The notes under the pieces were generated by a model, which was not told the origin of the DNA, made no database searches, and saw only the letters and a list, made by a program, of their open reading frames with translations. This document shows positions 1 to 12,430 of a DNA stretch of 64,000 nt, piece by piece (position 1 is the stretch's first letter; each line of letters starts with the position of its first letter). Position numbers and translations under genes: made by a program. The DNA lies in the NCBI RefSeq assembly GCF_036588685.1, contig NC_086375.1, forward strand, positions 42,873,270 to 42,937,269, in the 5' to 3' direction. The stretch is from Mytilus trossulus. Taxonomy: Eukaryota; Mollusca; Bivalvia; Mytilida; Mytilidae.

Positions 1-54
1 TCAATTATATAAACAAAAATTCATTGGGGCATTCAACGTGTTCAATCAATTGAA

Positions 55-190
55 AATATTAACTGACAACGCCTTGACTAAACTGAAAAAGAAAAACAGA
101 CAAATAGTATACAAAACACAACATTTAAAAATAAAGACTTAGCAACACGAATTCCACCAAAAAAAGAATGGGGGTGATCTCTGGTTGTTA
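55..190 (-). repeat. Fragment of the RT-element 3' UTR family
   Basis: A diverged copy of the tail that follows the reverse-transcriptase reading frame at 26502-27179. Shared landmarks are the CAACGCC and AGCAACACGAA blocks and the GGGGTGATCTC block, all on the opposite strand to that element. Confidence 0.55.
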
Positions 191-639
191 ATAATATTTG
201 AAATAATTGAACGAAATTTATAAAAATAAGGGTTTGTATAGCGTACCACCTATTCTATCATATAACGTACAAATGACATACACGTAATCACACGATGTTC
301 TCGTGAATATTCACAATATATGAACTATATTAACAGGGAACGTTTTGCCCATAAATTGCTACAACAAAGTTAGGAAGAAGAAAGACTGAAATCAACAGTG
401 TTGACGAAGGGTTATACATTTCTATCCAACTTAGTGTTTGTGTGACAGTATTTCATATCTGTCAATTGGACCAATCACATACAATTTGAAATAAATATTA
501 ACATTAAGTTTTTACACTTTAAACATATAAAGTCGGTACAATGTTATATTTTTTCCATTTTTATGTTAATGGGGATATCGGAAACTATTATTGAGTACAT
601 ATAAAATTAAAGATACCCTTACAATACAATATTCTTTTG

Positions 640-800
640 AAATTAAAATTAAGAATGGAAATGGGGAATATATTATAGAGACAACAACCTGATCAAAGAG
701 TAGAAATCAGACGAAGTCAACTAATTGGTCTTCAATGCAGCAAGAAAAAAACCGCACCAGGAAGCAGGCATCAGCTGACCTCTTGAAAAAAATGTATACC
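640..800 (+). repeat. Dispersed repeat (GGAAATGGGGAAT family)
   Basis: It shares GGAAATGGGGAAT, the AGACAACAACC(T/C)GA(T/C)CAAA block and GGTCTTCAATGCAGC with copies near 7677-7770, 43660-43785 and, on the other strand, 49825-49960. A short non-coding dispersed repeat of unknown class. Confidence 0.6.
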
Positions 801-1130
801 AGTTCACTGCAAATTGACGTCATACTAAACTCCAAAACATATAAATGAACTAGAATTGAAAAAGACATACGAGACTAAAGAAAGCTTGAGGCTCCTGACT
901 AAGGACGGGAAAGCAAATGCGGTGGGAGTAAACATTTTTTGTGAGATCTCAAACCTCCTTCCCAATTAAGAATAAAGAAACACACATCAAAATGCACAGT
1001 ACAACTAAGTTTAAGAGAAGTCCGAATAAGTAACGAAAGGAACTATGCAAAATGACAATTGATACATATACTAACAAAGGACTTCGAGCAGTTTACTTCG
1101 TATTTTCAACCCCCTTCCATTTTCATGAAT

Positions 1131-1350
1131 GTGACTACCGAATTATACTATTTACCGGGTTTTTAATAACATAAGCAACACGACGGGTGCTACATGTGGA
1201 GCAGGATCTGCTTACCCTTTCGGAGCATCTGATATCACCCTGTTGCTGGTGGGGTTCGTGTTGCTTGTTCTTTAGATTTCTATGTTGTTTCTTGTGTACT
1301 ATTATATGTTTGTTTATCTTTTTCATTTTAGCCATGACATACAAGTTCCA
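1131..1350 (+). mobile_element. 3' fragment of reverse-transcriptase element
   Basis: This is the 3' untranslated part of the element at 26570-27485, without any RT coding sequence. It keeps the GCAACACGACGGGTGC block, the GGAGCAGGATCTGCTTACCC block and the GGGGTTCGTGTTG block. It is strongly 5' truncated and diverged. Confidence 0.7.
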
Positions 1351-2409
1351 AACCCAAACGTATAAATATGTCAGCATGTTGATGTCCTCGTATCGATGAG
1401 TAAATAAAATGAATAGTTTTTTTTTATATCGAAAAACCGGTGAAGTCTTTTTCGGCAACAAAGAGATTTCTTTCGTTGAAATCATTTTTTTTTGTTTCAT
1501 ATCAAACAAATTTAGATCTATAAACACCATAAGAAGGTGAAAAGGGAACGTTACAATCTAGAAATGGATAATCATAGTTACAAAAGAAATAAAAAAATCA
1601 TCTCTGTCATCATATATTTTGGTTTTAAGTTTCCCGTAAGTGTTGTAGACTTAGGTGGAGGGCAGTGTTCATTGCTAATATGAGCTATACTAGTATTCAA
1701 AGTAATTACGGCAGGATGAATAACAATTTATAATGGAGTTTCCCATGCTATTACCAGAAGAATGTGAAATGCAGAATATCGAAAAATTGTATTCAATTTT
1801 CCCATATCCACGCTTTAGTTTATTTTAGTTGAATGAAAGGGTAATTGGTACTGAGAATTTTTATGGGAAAATGCCGCAAAAAGGGTTAATTTCTAAATGG
1901 TCCACATACATTATTTAAATGTCTAGGTAAATTTCATTGACATCCACGCTTTGAATTCTGACCTTACGCATACCAATTTTACTGCATCTGATAATTAAAG
2001 TCTGTTCAATAGATTCGAGGTCAAATATCTGTATATCAAAAACAAATACAAACTTTATAGGATCTAAATTGTAGCCAAATCCTGACATAGATGAACATTT
2101 GGACAACAAATGTCTTCGCTGTTTATCGAGGCAAAAATTTGAATACCAAAAAAACTAATACAACAGTAGATGAGCTTATTAAACCATTTCTTGTAAGTAT
2201 ATGAAGAGGCGGCAATGTACAGAAAGCATCTCTCCTTTAACAAAAAATTAAGAAAAATCATTTGAAAGTATTTTGTCATTTTTAAATTCGAATACACATT
2301 GAATCAGCAAGATTGTATTCTGCTTTTGACCTCAATACACTTATAATAAACACTGATTATTTCAAGAATAAGTAGGTCATTCTAGTTGAGATAAAAGTTA
2401 CACTGTATA

Positions 2410-5400
2410 ATGGCCGAAAAATTGTTTCTTTTGGGTTTCCTATTGTTTCTTTACTTTAGCTCTTGCACGTGTGGTGAGTACATTTTGAAATAGAGGATAA
2501 AGTATACACTTACAATTTTGAAAAAAGCAATAGTTTTCTCTTTAGATCTTGAGTTTCCTTTATTATTAATATGGACAGTCGTCGAATTAAATCATACCGA
2601 ATTAATACAAACTATTTAATTTGTTTTAAGACATTCCACAGTTCCAGCTTTGGTTTGAGTTAAGCAATTTTCAAGTTAACCAAAAGGTTCAACTGTTGCC
2701 CAAAACCAAAGACTGACGGCAACAATTCAGTCTTAGGTAATCTTTAAACCGAGTTTGATCGATCCTTCAGTGTAGAAGTTTTGTCGTATTATTTTTTTGT
2801 ACTTTTCACTCGTTTATCATCAATCACACAAGAAGCATGTGTATACAGTCATTTAAGAATCCAATACAGTAGAAGTTAATTCGTGAAACTTTCACAGAAA
2901 ACAACATGTTTCTAGTCAAACCAATAGTAAGAACAAACACATACGGAGAGAGACGGTTTGATAGAGCGGCCGCCGTTTTATGGAATGAATTGCCGAAAGA
3001 ATTGCAAAACACTGAATCTGTGAATGCTTTGAAGAAAAACATAAAAACTTATTTATTCAGACAGGCTTTTACACATAACTAATACTCGGACAGTTTTAGA
3101 CTTTTATTCGATCTCAGTTTATATTTTTATGTATCATACTAACTTTTTATTGAATTTTTATTACCTTTACACTTTTAAATTTATTCATTTATTCATTTTT
3201 GAAAGACATTTATCATACCTACTTTTTCCTTTTTAATTCCTTTACTCTTTTAATTTTTAGACATAAAGCTATTAGTCATTTTTTTTTAAATTGAAGCAAT
3301 CCTGTTGATTTGCTTGTAAATAATAATAATAATAATCTATATAATTAATAGTTATCAAAGGTACTAGGATTATAATGTTGTACGCCAGACGCGCGTTTCG
3401 TCTTCATAAGACTCACCAGTGAAGCTCATATCAAAATATTTATAAAGCCAAACAAGTACAAAGGTGAGGAGCATTGAGGATCGAAAACTCCAAAAAGTTT
3501 TGCCAAATACGGCTATTTCTACATCCCAATAATTGAAAGTAAAAAATCACAAAATGCCCTAATCAAATGGCAAAATCGGCAGCCCAAACACATCATTGAA
3601 TGGAAAAACAGCTGTTATATTTTTGACTTGGTAAAGGCAATAATATAATGTATTGTATCAGTACGATAAAACCACAGTATCCAAAAAAAGAAAAACAAGT
3701 AGAAAGGAGCATTGTCAGAACTTTGTAAGAGAAGCATGCACTGTATGAAAATTAAAATTGTCAGGAATACATCGGTATATTATGAAAACTAACAAAATCA
3801 CTTACCACTTGTACATTTCAGCGTGTCATGACAAAGTGGATTTGGCGTTTCTGGTAGATTCGTCAGGTTCTGTTGGATCTGCCAATTTCGTCAAAGTGAA
3901 GAATTTTGTTGCAAGTTCCCTAAATAGGTTTATCATAGGAAATAGAGATACACTCGCCAGTGTAGCAACATTTTCATCTACACCACATGAAGAGGTTAAG
4001 TTAAATTCTTTCCATGATAAGTTGTCATTGATAAATGCTATTAATGGAATAAGATATATCAGCGGTGGTACAAATACTGGCCAGGCTCTTAAATTTGTTG
4101 GCAGCAATATTTTTCAACCTTCCTCTGGAGATAGAATCGATGCCAGGAACGTACTTGTGGTTATCACAGATGGACGATCCAATAACCATCTAGCCACTAT
4201 TGCAGAAGCCAATCATTTAAAGCACAACAATATACTGATCATAGCAGTTGGAATAGGCAGCGGTATTTCAAAATCTGAACTTGCAGCCATAGCGTCCCGC
4301 CCGTCACTAGTTCTACATGTTGAAGATTTCAACGCATTAAGTCATATTTACGATTCAATCCACTCGATTGCTTGCAGTTCTGGTAAGACTTCCTTAACTT
4401 ATATAATCTTAAATCAGTAGTTCAAAGATAGAGTCAAACATATCGCAAAACAAATTTCTTTCGCTATTGTCGGTCATTTGAAATTATGTAATGAAATAAT
4501 ACTTACTTTACATTTATTTTTAAAAGTTTAGCGCAGTCGAGACGAGATTAAAAATGTAAGACACTCATTATTTTCTTGAAATACTTATTTATTTTCTCAT
4601 AAACGATTTCTCTCCATTTGTTCTCAAGTAACCACCATACATCCTACGTTAAAAGTAACAACAACAACTACAGCTGTCCCAACTACAACAGATGCCCCAA
4701 CAACTACAACAACAAAAAGTAAGTTGTAATTAGTAATAAACTGTTACATAACTATTACCATTTGCTGTTTCCGGAATTGGCTAAGTTATCGAGTCCTTTC
4801 AGTGTTGACATTAACTATGGTATGCATCCATAAACGTCCTTTTGATGAATAAATAAAGGCAACAGCAGTTTACCGGTGTTCAAAAATAAAAAAACCCTGT
4901 AAGAGAAAAAAAGTACGGGTTACAAACCAAAACCAAGGGAAACAAATCAACTATAAGTGGAACACAAAGGAACAACAGGAACACCCAAGTGCAAAGAAAA
5001 AAAACCAAACGCTAACACATATGAAAACACATGCAAGAGCATTAATAACATTAAAATACACACAAACCACAAATATTTAAAAAAAATACATGACCCGAGA
5101 ACAGAGTTATTTTGTAGTGCATTTCTTTTAGATTCAATTAAAAAAAAATCGAACCTTCTCTTTCTCAAAAAGATTTTTACAGTGTAGTGTACTACTAGTG
5201 GGACAAATAATATCAAACTTATAGAAACTTCTACCAGCTCTAACTCAAAATTTGACAATTCTGTGTAAAGGGGTTCTAAAATTCAGTTTGACAGCATCAG
5301 ACGTAATAAAATTTGACCCTTTTTCAACTAGACCAAATCACTACTTAAGGGGGTTCGCGGGTCTAAATCATTTATATAGGATTTCTCTATATTTTTCTAT

Positions 5401-8400
5401 AAATGAACTTTATCTTATAGTTAATAGAAAAATAAAATAAAAAAGTGGGGTCACCGTTCATTTGCGCTCACAATCTGCCTTCGAAAGAAGCATACATTTT
5501 TGTAAAAGTGGGTTTTTTCTGTTGAAGTAATAGGAGAAATAAAGTTAATATCGAAATAAAAAAAGAAATTTATTACAGAAATCGCTCAAAATTTACAATA
5601 ATTTAGTTTAAGTACAGCTTGTATGGAAATTATATTAAAAAATATAGGTCACCGATGAGTTGAAAAAGATATTTCAATTTTAAAGCCAAAAAATGGCATT
5701 TTTCCACCAAAGGGAGATAATTTGGAACTTTTTCAATGATGCATACATTTAAAAGTCATCTGGGGCCAACACGAATTGATTGTTTTGAATGAGTTTTGTA
5801 CCATATGATAAAGTTATAACTACAAAAGGTAACACATATAAAATTTGTAATGAAAAACAAATGTTTAATTTTTTCTAAAATTTTGATGCCCTCGAGCCTC
5901 CTTAACATAAAGTTTAAGCACCTAAATATTTTTAACATGTAATTCCCCTACTTAATATTTCATGCATTAAATATCAAGAAATAAATAGGGAAAGTGTATC
6001 AAATTAAAAATCCAAGTTTTACACGGTTCACATTAGGGACTATAGACAACGAAATCCAAATGACGCTAACTGTGTCCTTTGACTACATGAATGTCGAATG
6101 TACATAATTCCGAGACACGCCGCAAAGCAATGCCAATTCAAATTAAGTAAATAGTTATCAAAAGTACCAGGATTATAATTTTATACACCAGACGCGCGTT
6201 TCGTCTACATAAGACTAATCAGTGACACTCAGATCAAAATAGTTAAAAGTATTAAGTATAACAGTAATAAGTAAAACAGTCATATTCGGGATTATGACAA
6301 TGCTGGTATTGAAAGGCAGTATTATAATGTTTTGGACAACAAGCGGTCAGACATTACACATTATTCAACCGTAACCATAACAAAAACATCAAAAATAAAT
6401 AATTGAATGTTGTATGTGCAAAATACCGAGACACGTCGTATAGCAATGTAATTCACTTTCGGTATAACAGTCATATTCGGGAATAGGAAAAATTCGGTAT
6501 TAACAAATCCGGTAATAAATCTTATTCGGTAGGTCATATTCGTGAAAAAGGAATGGGATTGTAGTTTCGAGTCTTATGTATAAAACGGTATTCCATAATG
6601 GTCAACGAACCACTAACTGAGGTATTTCAAACATGATTTCTGCTTAGAAAGAACATATTACATTTGAATATTGAAAATTGAAAAATTCGTTTGTTTTACG
6701 TTCGCAATCGAGTATAAATTAGTTGACTGCAACACTCTACAGAATTGAAGGTTCCGGCATAGGTCAGTCTTTAGTAAACGAAAGTATTCGCGTCTGGTGT
6801 ATTGAGATAAAGATCTGATAGGTTTTCACGAGATTTGATAAAAAAAAAAAAAAAATCACAATATAATACATGTTCTTGTACTATCACTTTTGTTATTTTC
6901 CTGTTCTGGTACTTAAAAATAATATTACTGGTATAATTATATGAAGATTGTTGAATTAGTTGCATGCTTTACATCTAGACTAGTTTTTGTGTTCCTCTGA
7001 TTCTTGTCATATTATACAAACAGCACTGTCTTCGCAAACGTAAAACTCTGACTTGATGTTTAAGTTTAAGTCGTATAAAGGCACATTTACATTTTAAAAA
7101 GATAGAATATATCGAAACGTCAAAAAAGTTGTAACTTGAAATCAGTTGGACAATAAAAGTCCGAGATTTCCAGAAAAGGTGAAAGAATTCGGATATTTAA
7201 AAACTGCAAAACTTATCCTTATCAATTCGAAATCCAAACAGCACTGTCTTCGCAAACGTAAAACTCTGACTTGATGTTTAAGTTTAAGTCGTATAAAGGC
7301 ACATTTACATTTTAAAAAGATAGAATATATCGAAACGTCAAAAACGTTGTAACTTGAAATCAGTTGGACAATAAAAGTCCGAGATTTCCAGAAAAGGTGA
7401 AAGAATTCGGATATTTAAAAACTGCAAAACTTATCCTTATCAATTCGAAATCTTATAAATCTATTTAACAGAAAAAAATACCTATATAGTGCATTTTCTA
7501 CCTCAGCAATAGATTACCTTCGCTGTATTTGGCAAAACTTTTAGGAGTATTTTTTGTATAGACGGAACGCGCGTCTGGTGCAAGTATAAAATTTAAATCC
7601 TAGAACCTATGATAAGTTTATATGCCACATAGTCTCTCTATATTTAAGCAACTAAAGAAATGCGAAATTGATTTGAATGTTAAAATTTAGAATAGAAATG
7701 GTGGAATTTGTCAAAGAGACAACAACCCGACCAAATAAAAAAACAACAGCAGAAGGTCACCAACAGGTCTTCAATGTAACTTATAAATGAAAATGTATCA
7801 ATAATAAAAAACATATCAATGTTACGGTCATGTAGCTGTATCATCATTACAGATACTGGTTGAATATTTTTTTATTTGACTTATCTTTAAGTACGTAGAG
7901 AAACATATTTTATAAACAGATTAGTTCCATATATTTATCATTTGAAAAAAGTAAAAACTAGTTCAAAAAGCGTTATATAAAACAACAATCCATCTTTTTA
8001 TATAATAATGACGTTATACCAATTGAAAAATACAATTGATATGTTTCGTGTTTTTGTATTGATAATCTTATATCATTTATAAAATGACTTCCCAATAAGA
8101 ACAGATTACATGTAAAACAAGCCAATCAAATCACACACTTAAATTAAATATGGTTTCCAAGAACAATGATTTGTTTAGTTTTGTTTTTGCTTTAAATATA
8201 TTTGTTTTAATGTTTATAGATTCCTGTGTTGACGTTATACCAAACTGTGACAAATATGGCCCAACAGTATGTATAGGAACTTACAAGCCATGGGCATCCA
8301 GAAACTGTGCATATTACTGCAAATTATGTAACGGTACAGTAAACGGTTATGTTTTCTGATATATTTTCAAACATAAACATTTATAATATTTGGAAATAGC

Positions 8401-9327
8401 CATTAAACAATGTTCAACCCACCCTTTTTCTTTTAATGTTCTGTACCAAGTCAGGAATACAGCATTTATTATCAAATAGGTCGTTTCTATGTATGTTGGC
8501 GTTTGTTTTTGTTGCACTTTGATTACTGTTCCTGTTGTTACTTTGTTCTCAAAATATAGTGGATGTGTTTCCTCAGTTTTAGTTTGTATTTAGATTTTTT
8601 TTTCTCTCAATCAAGAGGGTCGAAAGATACCAAAGGGACAGTCAAACTCATAAATCTAAATCAAACTGACAACGCAATGGCTAAAAAAGAAAAAAGACAA
8701 ACAGAAAAACAATAGTACACATGACACAACATAGAAACTAAAGAATAAACAACACGAACCCCAATTTCTGAATCAATTTATGCATTTTGATTACCGTTTA
8801 CTACTGCTTTCTTTATAGTATAAAATTGATAAATAAGCAAAAAGTTTAAATATCAAATAATAATATGCATCTTCCAAGTAAGCTTCTGTTGAGATTAAGA
8901 AATCCTGTATTGCAAGTAATACAGTCATAAAATTAAGATCGAATGCATTTTGTCTAGCAAAAAATTCGTAAAAGAAGGGATAGCAAGACTTGTGTCTTGT
9001 ACAAAATGCAATGACCGAAATGAGAAGGGTTGAACTGTACAAGTTTCAGCAGCAGAGTTTGTAGATCTGTCGTATCGCCCGACATACCTTTCAATTCTTT
9101 TATTAAAATGAAAACTGACAATATACAAATTAAAGCAGCCTAGTCAACAAAATATTCTTTTATTTGTGTATGATTTTTTTTATAATAAATACTTATTGTA
9201 TTATTTCTTAAACACATTAAGCAATTTACAATTTAGTCAAATTATGTTTGAATTAAACATTGATTTTATTTTTAAATATGTTATATTTACAGCGCTATTC
9301 GCAGTAGTTCCAGTTGTTGGAAAGTAG
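2410..9327 (+). CDS. Secreted vWA-ShKT protein (five exons, complete)
   Basis: Predicted exons are 2410-2473, 3822-4382, 4629-4718, 8220-8333 and 9293-9327, joined at GT-AG borders; together 864 bp encode 287 residues and a TAG stop. Residues 1-21 are a hydrophobic signal peptide starting MAEKLFLLGFLL. Residues 27-205 are a von Willebrand A domain, 210-238 a Thr-rich linker, 240-275 a six-cysteine ShKT domain, and the last exon adds a short hydrophobic tail ending VVPVVGK. All four introns are phase 1, so the frame is consistent through every junction, which is the main reason to trust the model. vWA and ShKT modules are common in secreted matrix, shell, byssal and immune proteins of bivalves. 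A role in extracellular adhesion or matrix assembly is inference. The start is the only ATG in front of the signal peptide; expression has not been shown. Confidence 0.85.
2880..3340 (+). mobile_element. 5'-truncated non-LTR retrotransposon, RT C-terminus
   Basis: Positions 2907-3081 read as about 58 residues containing RFDRAAAVLWNELPKELQ and a KTYLFRQAF ending. This is the typical C-terminal tail after the reverse transcriptase of jockey/CR1-like non-LTR elements. A stop codon follows, then an AT-rich 3' UTR and a TAA microsatellite at about 3320-3338, which fits the short tail of such elements. Only the last part of the element is present, within intron 1 of the vWA-ShKT gene. Confidence 0.75.
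3345..3520 (-). repeat. Dispersed repeat with ACGCGCGT hairpin core
   Basis: A copy of the family that carries CCAGACGCGCGTTTCGTC, with GGTACTAGGATTATAAT on one side and AGAGCATTGAGGA-type sequence on the other. The best copies are at 30165-30565 and 37400-37840. Confidence 0.75.
3822..4382 (+). CDS. von Willebrand factor A domain exon
   Basis: This exon carries a complete vWA domain. The metal-ion-dependent adhesion site is intact: D34-S-S36-G-S38 after the DLAFLV strand, T105 in the GGTNTG loop and D138 in VVITDG. In the family these residues hold a divalent cation that bridges to a ligand acid. The exon begins after a TTTCAG acceptor at 3820-3821 and ends at a GTAAGA donor, both phase 1. 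Reading through the donor gives the longer open frame to 4420, which is intron. Confidence 0.9.
4629..4718 (+). CDS. Thr-rich linker exon
   Basis: Ninety bases between a TCTCAAG acceptor and a GTAAGT donor, phase 1 on both sides. It encodes about 29 residues dominated by Thr with Pro, Ala and Val, as in mucin-like spacers that carry O-glycans. Too short to stand alone; its phase match to the vWA and ShKT exons supports it. Confidence 0.75.
6150..6260 (-). repeat. Dispersed repeat with ACGCGCGT hairpin core
   Basis: Short copy: ACCAGGATTATAAT, then CCAGACGCGCGTTTCGTC, then a partial match to the downstream TAAGACT-ATCAGTGAC block. Confidence 0.7.
7017..7452 (+). repeat. Tandem duplication, 2 x 218 bp
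   Basis: Two head-to-tail copies of 218 bp (7017-7234 and 7235-7452). By eye they differ at one base, in GTCAAAAAAGTTG against GTCAAAAACGTTG. The near identity points to a recent duplication or an assembly artefact. Confidence 0.9.
7470..7620 (+). repeat. Dispersed repeat with ACGCGCGT hairpin core
   Basis: A copy in the opposite orientation to 6150-6260: TTACCTTCGCTGTATTTGGC, then GACGGAACGCGCGTCTGG, then TAAATCCTAGAACCT. Confidence 0.7.
7677..7770 (+). repeat. Dispersed repeat (GGAAATGGGGAAT family)
   Basis: It contains AGACAACAACCCGACCAAA and GGTCTTCAATGTAAC, matching the copies at 640-800 and 43660-43785. Confidence 0.6.
8220..8333 (+). CDS. ShKT domain exon
   Basis: The exon encodes a six-cysteine module with the spacing C-x6-C-x7-C-x11-C-x3-C-x2-C, which fits the ShKT (SXC) domain seen in many metazoan secreted proteins. 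It starts after a TTTATAG acceptor and ends at a GTACAG donor. The upstream in-frame ATG at 8150 lies in the intron and is not the start. Confidence 0.85.
8595..8770 (-). repeat. 3' UTR fragment of the RT-element family
   Basis: It matches, on the opposite strand, the end of the element at 26570-27485: the GATACCAAAGGGACAGTCAA block, CTGACAACGC and the ACACGAACCCC end. Located within intron 4 of the vWA-ShKT gene. Confidence 0.75.
9293..9327 (+). CDS. Last coding exon of the vWA-ShKT gene
   Basis: After a TTTACAG acceptor, phase 1 continuation gives ALFAVVPVVGK and a TAG stop. The tail is hydrophobic but too short for a sure membrane anchor. The exon is supported only by its splice site, phase and position. 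Confidence 0.6.
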
Positions 9328-9749
9328 AAAAATACCAATTCTACATACAAAACAACGTGTGGATAAAATTGAAAATATATATAATTTATCAATATATTTG
9401 TTGTTATCATTGTTGAAGCTTCAAATATAAAATAGCCTTTATTTAAATGTTTGAAGACAATTCAAGCAAAACATAGATTCACATGTTCTGGCAGAAGTAA
9501 AATTTGAATATACAGATGATTTTGAAAAATAGATCACAAACTCCTACTGGATTGTGAAAAGAGGGCGACAAAAGTGAATAATGTTTCTTACATAATTATA
9601 TATTATCAAATAAATTTCCGGGATTCCTATAACTATACTTAAATGAGTGAATGTTTTCACTAAAGGAAAATCAATCTCCACTGAATCGATTACTGAAGAA
9701 TATAATACACAACAATGGCTTTTACTTCTACTTTGAAAATTATCAAAAT

Positions 9750-9885
9750 ATAAAAAAGAAGATTTGGTATGATTGCCAATGAGACAACTATCCACAAAAG
9801 ACCAAAATGACACAAACATTAACAATTATAGGTCACTGTACGTCCTTCAACAATGAGCAAAGCCCATACCGCATGTAGTCAGCTG
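9750..9885 (-). repeat. Dispersed repeat, GTTGTCTCATTGGCAATC family
   Basis: Short copy: GGTATGATTGCCAATGAGAC, CCACAAAAGACCAAA, then TATAGGTCACTGTACG. Matches the longer copy at 10545-11000. Confidence 0.8.
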
Positions 9886-10544
9886 ACTACTTAATATACA
9901 GATGCTAGCTGCAGCTAATGACAAATGTATTGGATCTCAAAACTAAACATTAATCAAATTGAAGAACACGTACCTTGCCAAAATTCATGTGATGCTACAG
10001 AGGAGTAAGCAGTTCCTGCTCTATTCATTGCATTCAGTTGCTCGTAACAATTAAATATCTGGTTGAAAGCAGTATTTAGAAAAGAATGAAATAATTAGGA
10101 CTACGACAAATGAGAGGGCTTTTATAGACATTTTATAAATTAATTAAATTGAATAGAATTAATGAACCTTTATTCAGCAGATTTCTTTTATGCGGCGATT
10201 CTGTCCGTAGGAATTTCTAAAAGTTTTGAATAGTTAAAACTTAAGCATGAAAAATTATATGCAGGTAGTGTCTGAATGCTGCTATAGAACTTTAATTTAT
10301 AACAATACAAGATAATTTAAAAACAAGTATACAGAAAGTCGGACACAGCAGAACCAATGCTGATTTTCAATAGAATACCGGATGTTGTTAAAAACACGAT
10401 CATAACGATATGAACAAATATTTTTACAAAACCCCGCTACATTTTTAATGGGCTATCCAAAACACATAGTTCAGTGGCTGTCATTAATTATAGCCTGTAT
10501 ATTTGTTTTTAGGTTATTTCATGAAAAGTATAATAATTATTAAA

Positions 10545-11000
10545 AAGAAGATGTGGTATGATTGCCAATGAGACAACTCTCCACAAGAGACCAAATGACA
10601 GAGAAATTAACAACTAAAGGTAACTGTACGGTCTTCAACAATTCAGCTATAAAAAGCCCCAAAATTACAATTTAAAAAAATTTAAACGAGAATACTAACG
10701 GCCTTATTTATTTAAAAAAAACAACGAAAAACAATAATGTAACACATAAACAAACGACAACAACTGAATTACAGGTTCGTGACTTGGGCCATGCCCCTTC
10801 CTTCATAATGTGTCAGGGCTAAACATGTTAGCGGGATCCCAACCCTCCCATAACGTGGAACAGTAATATAACAGTACAACATAAGAACGAACTATAAATA
10901 TCAGTTGTAAAGGCTAAACTCATCAGATGGACAAAAATACAAATGGACATGACCGGGTACTTGTACATCACAACAACAAAAAGACACTAGGAACAGATCT
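10545..11000 (-). repeat. Dispersed repeat, GTTGTCTCATTGGCAATC family, long copy
   Basis: It runs from GGTATGATTGCCAATGAGAC through the GGTAACTGTACGGTCTTCAA block, the ACAAACGACAACAACTGAAT block and GCGGGATCCCAACCCTCCC. The reverse orientation of the same string is seen at 12840-13225. It has no coding capacity and is probably a non-autonomous element. Confidence 0.8.
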
Positions 11001-12229
11001 AAGAGTACTCGCAGTTAATTGGCCACTTACAACTTATTAAAACAATCAGGCATTTACGACTAATGTTCATCCTTGATAGCCAGGGGTAACGATCTCCCTC
11101 TCTACCCTTGGTTGTTTAAGCCATTATTTGTGATAACAATGATGCGCCATCTATCGATTGAAAGTACTCATACCATTCCAAATAAATTGTTCTTGACTAA
11201 TGGTAGAACTTGAACTCTCTTCATATCGAAGGTGAATACATGGTAGAGTCTAGGTCACAAACTCGGTGTAGCAGGAAACGAAAATACATGTTGACATGTC
11301 TTCCAACAGTTCTGATTCAGGCGTACATGATGAGTTGTACACAAAAACGTGCGTTTGGAATATTGAATAATGAACTTGAAACATAATGCGTTTCGATATA
11401 GAAATTGAAGTATACCCTTTAACAATATTACTTTTGAATACCATTTTTTGTTAAATGTGAAGAAAAAAAGGTAAAACAGAATTTTATGAGACTGTCAAAC
11501 AAGTGAAGGGTTAACTAGCTATAGAACCAGGTATGCTCAACCATTTTCTACACCATAAAATGCATGTAGTAAGTCAGTTAAATGACAGTTGTAACACTGC
11601 TTCTCCGTCTCATTTTAAGACATATACCTCGAATTTGACAAAAGCGGCCATTGCAGTACCAGAATTTATGACTAACGAGACGATTTTAATTTTTAAATTA
11701 TCAATTTCCCCGTCCTACCTGCAATATGCAAACTTCAACGAACGTTTCCTCTGTTTTTCAAAAAAAACAAAAACAATCATCAGAAAATACAAATGTACAA
11801 ATCCCTTGTAGATAAATACTCTGTATCGTCTGTGCAAATAATACACGATGGTCTAGAAGTATAAATTCTTAAATGCTAGGTACTGACGTTGTACATTGTC
11901 TTATTACGTGTTATAGTGTCCCTTTTATTGTCTTTGTAAATTATAACTTTTATTGTCTATTTTTGGTTATATCCATTTGACGCGGCTCGGTACTTATTCG
12001 CCCTCTCATTGTACAATTGTGCCTTTGTAATTTCCTGTATTGTTTTCTTTCGGTTTTGCTATTGTGATTTGTCGACATGTTTTTTTGATATTTTTCGTTG
12101 ACATATTTGTTTGTTTTATAGTGATCAAGATTTTAACACCATGTTGACGGCTGTCCCCCAATTTTTGATATTTTTACAAATTATATCGGTTTGTTTCGAT
12201 ATCACAGTGTTGTCTATATTACAGAATGG

Positions 12230-12430
12230 TATGCAACTGTCATACAAGTGAGAGGTTTAGCAAGCTTTAAAACCAGGGTTGATTTATCATTTTCTACATA
12301 CGAAAATGCCTGAATGAAGTCAGGAATATGTCAGTTATTATCCGTTCGTGTGATGTGTTTGAGCTTTTGATTTTTGTATTTAATAAGGTACTTTCATTAA
12401 GAATTTAATAGCAATTCGGTATTTTTGTTA
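12230..12430 (+). repeat. Dispersed repeat with TATGACAGTT-type core
   Basis: It shares CATACAAGTGAGAGGTTTAG, the GAAAATGCCTGAATGAAGTC block and CAGTTATTATCCGTTCGTGT with a copy at 16380-16600, and in part with 11490-11560. Class unknown. Confidence 0.55.

Larger units (their letters stand above)
1..2409. other. Gene-free 5' stretch made of repeat fragments
   Basis: No exon with splice sites or domain could be recognised here. The stretch contains three decayed dispersed repeats (about 55-190, 640-800 and 1131-1350, listed separately). The remaining sequence is AT-rich without structure that I can name. Open frames in it are short and overlap the repeats. Confidence 0.6.
4719..8219. other. 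Intron 3 of the vWA-ShKT gene, non-coding
   Basis: A 3.5-kb intron. It holds a repeat copy at 6150-6260, an exact-looking tandem duplication at 7017-7452, a repeat copy at 7470-7620 and another at 7677-7770. No exon was recognised in the rest. Confidence 0.6.

Noticed and set aside
8150..8359. Separate small secreted ShKT peptide gene starting at 8150
   Set aside because: The start region lies in an intron with a clear acceptor at 8218-8219, and the exon phase matches the Thr-rich exon; it belongs to the vWA gene. No evidence for a venom role.
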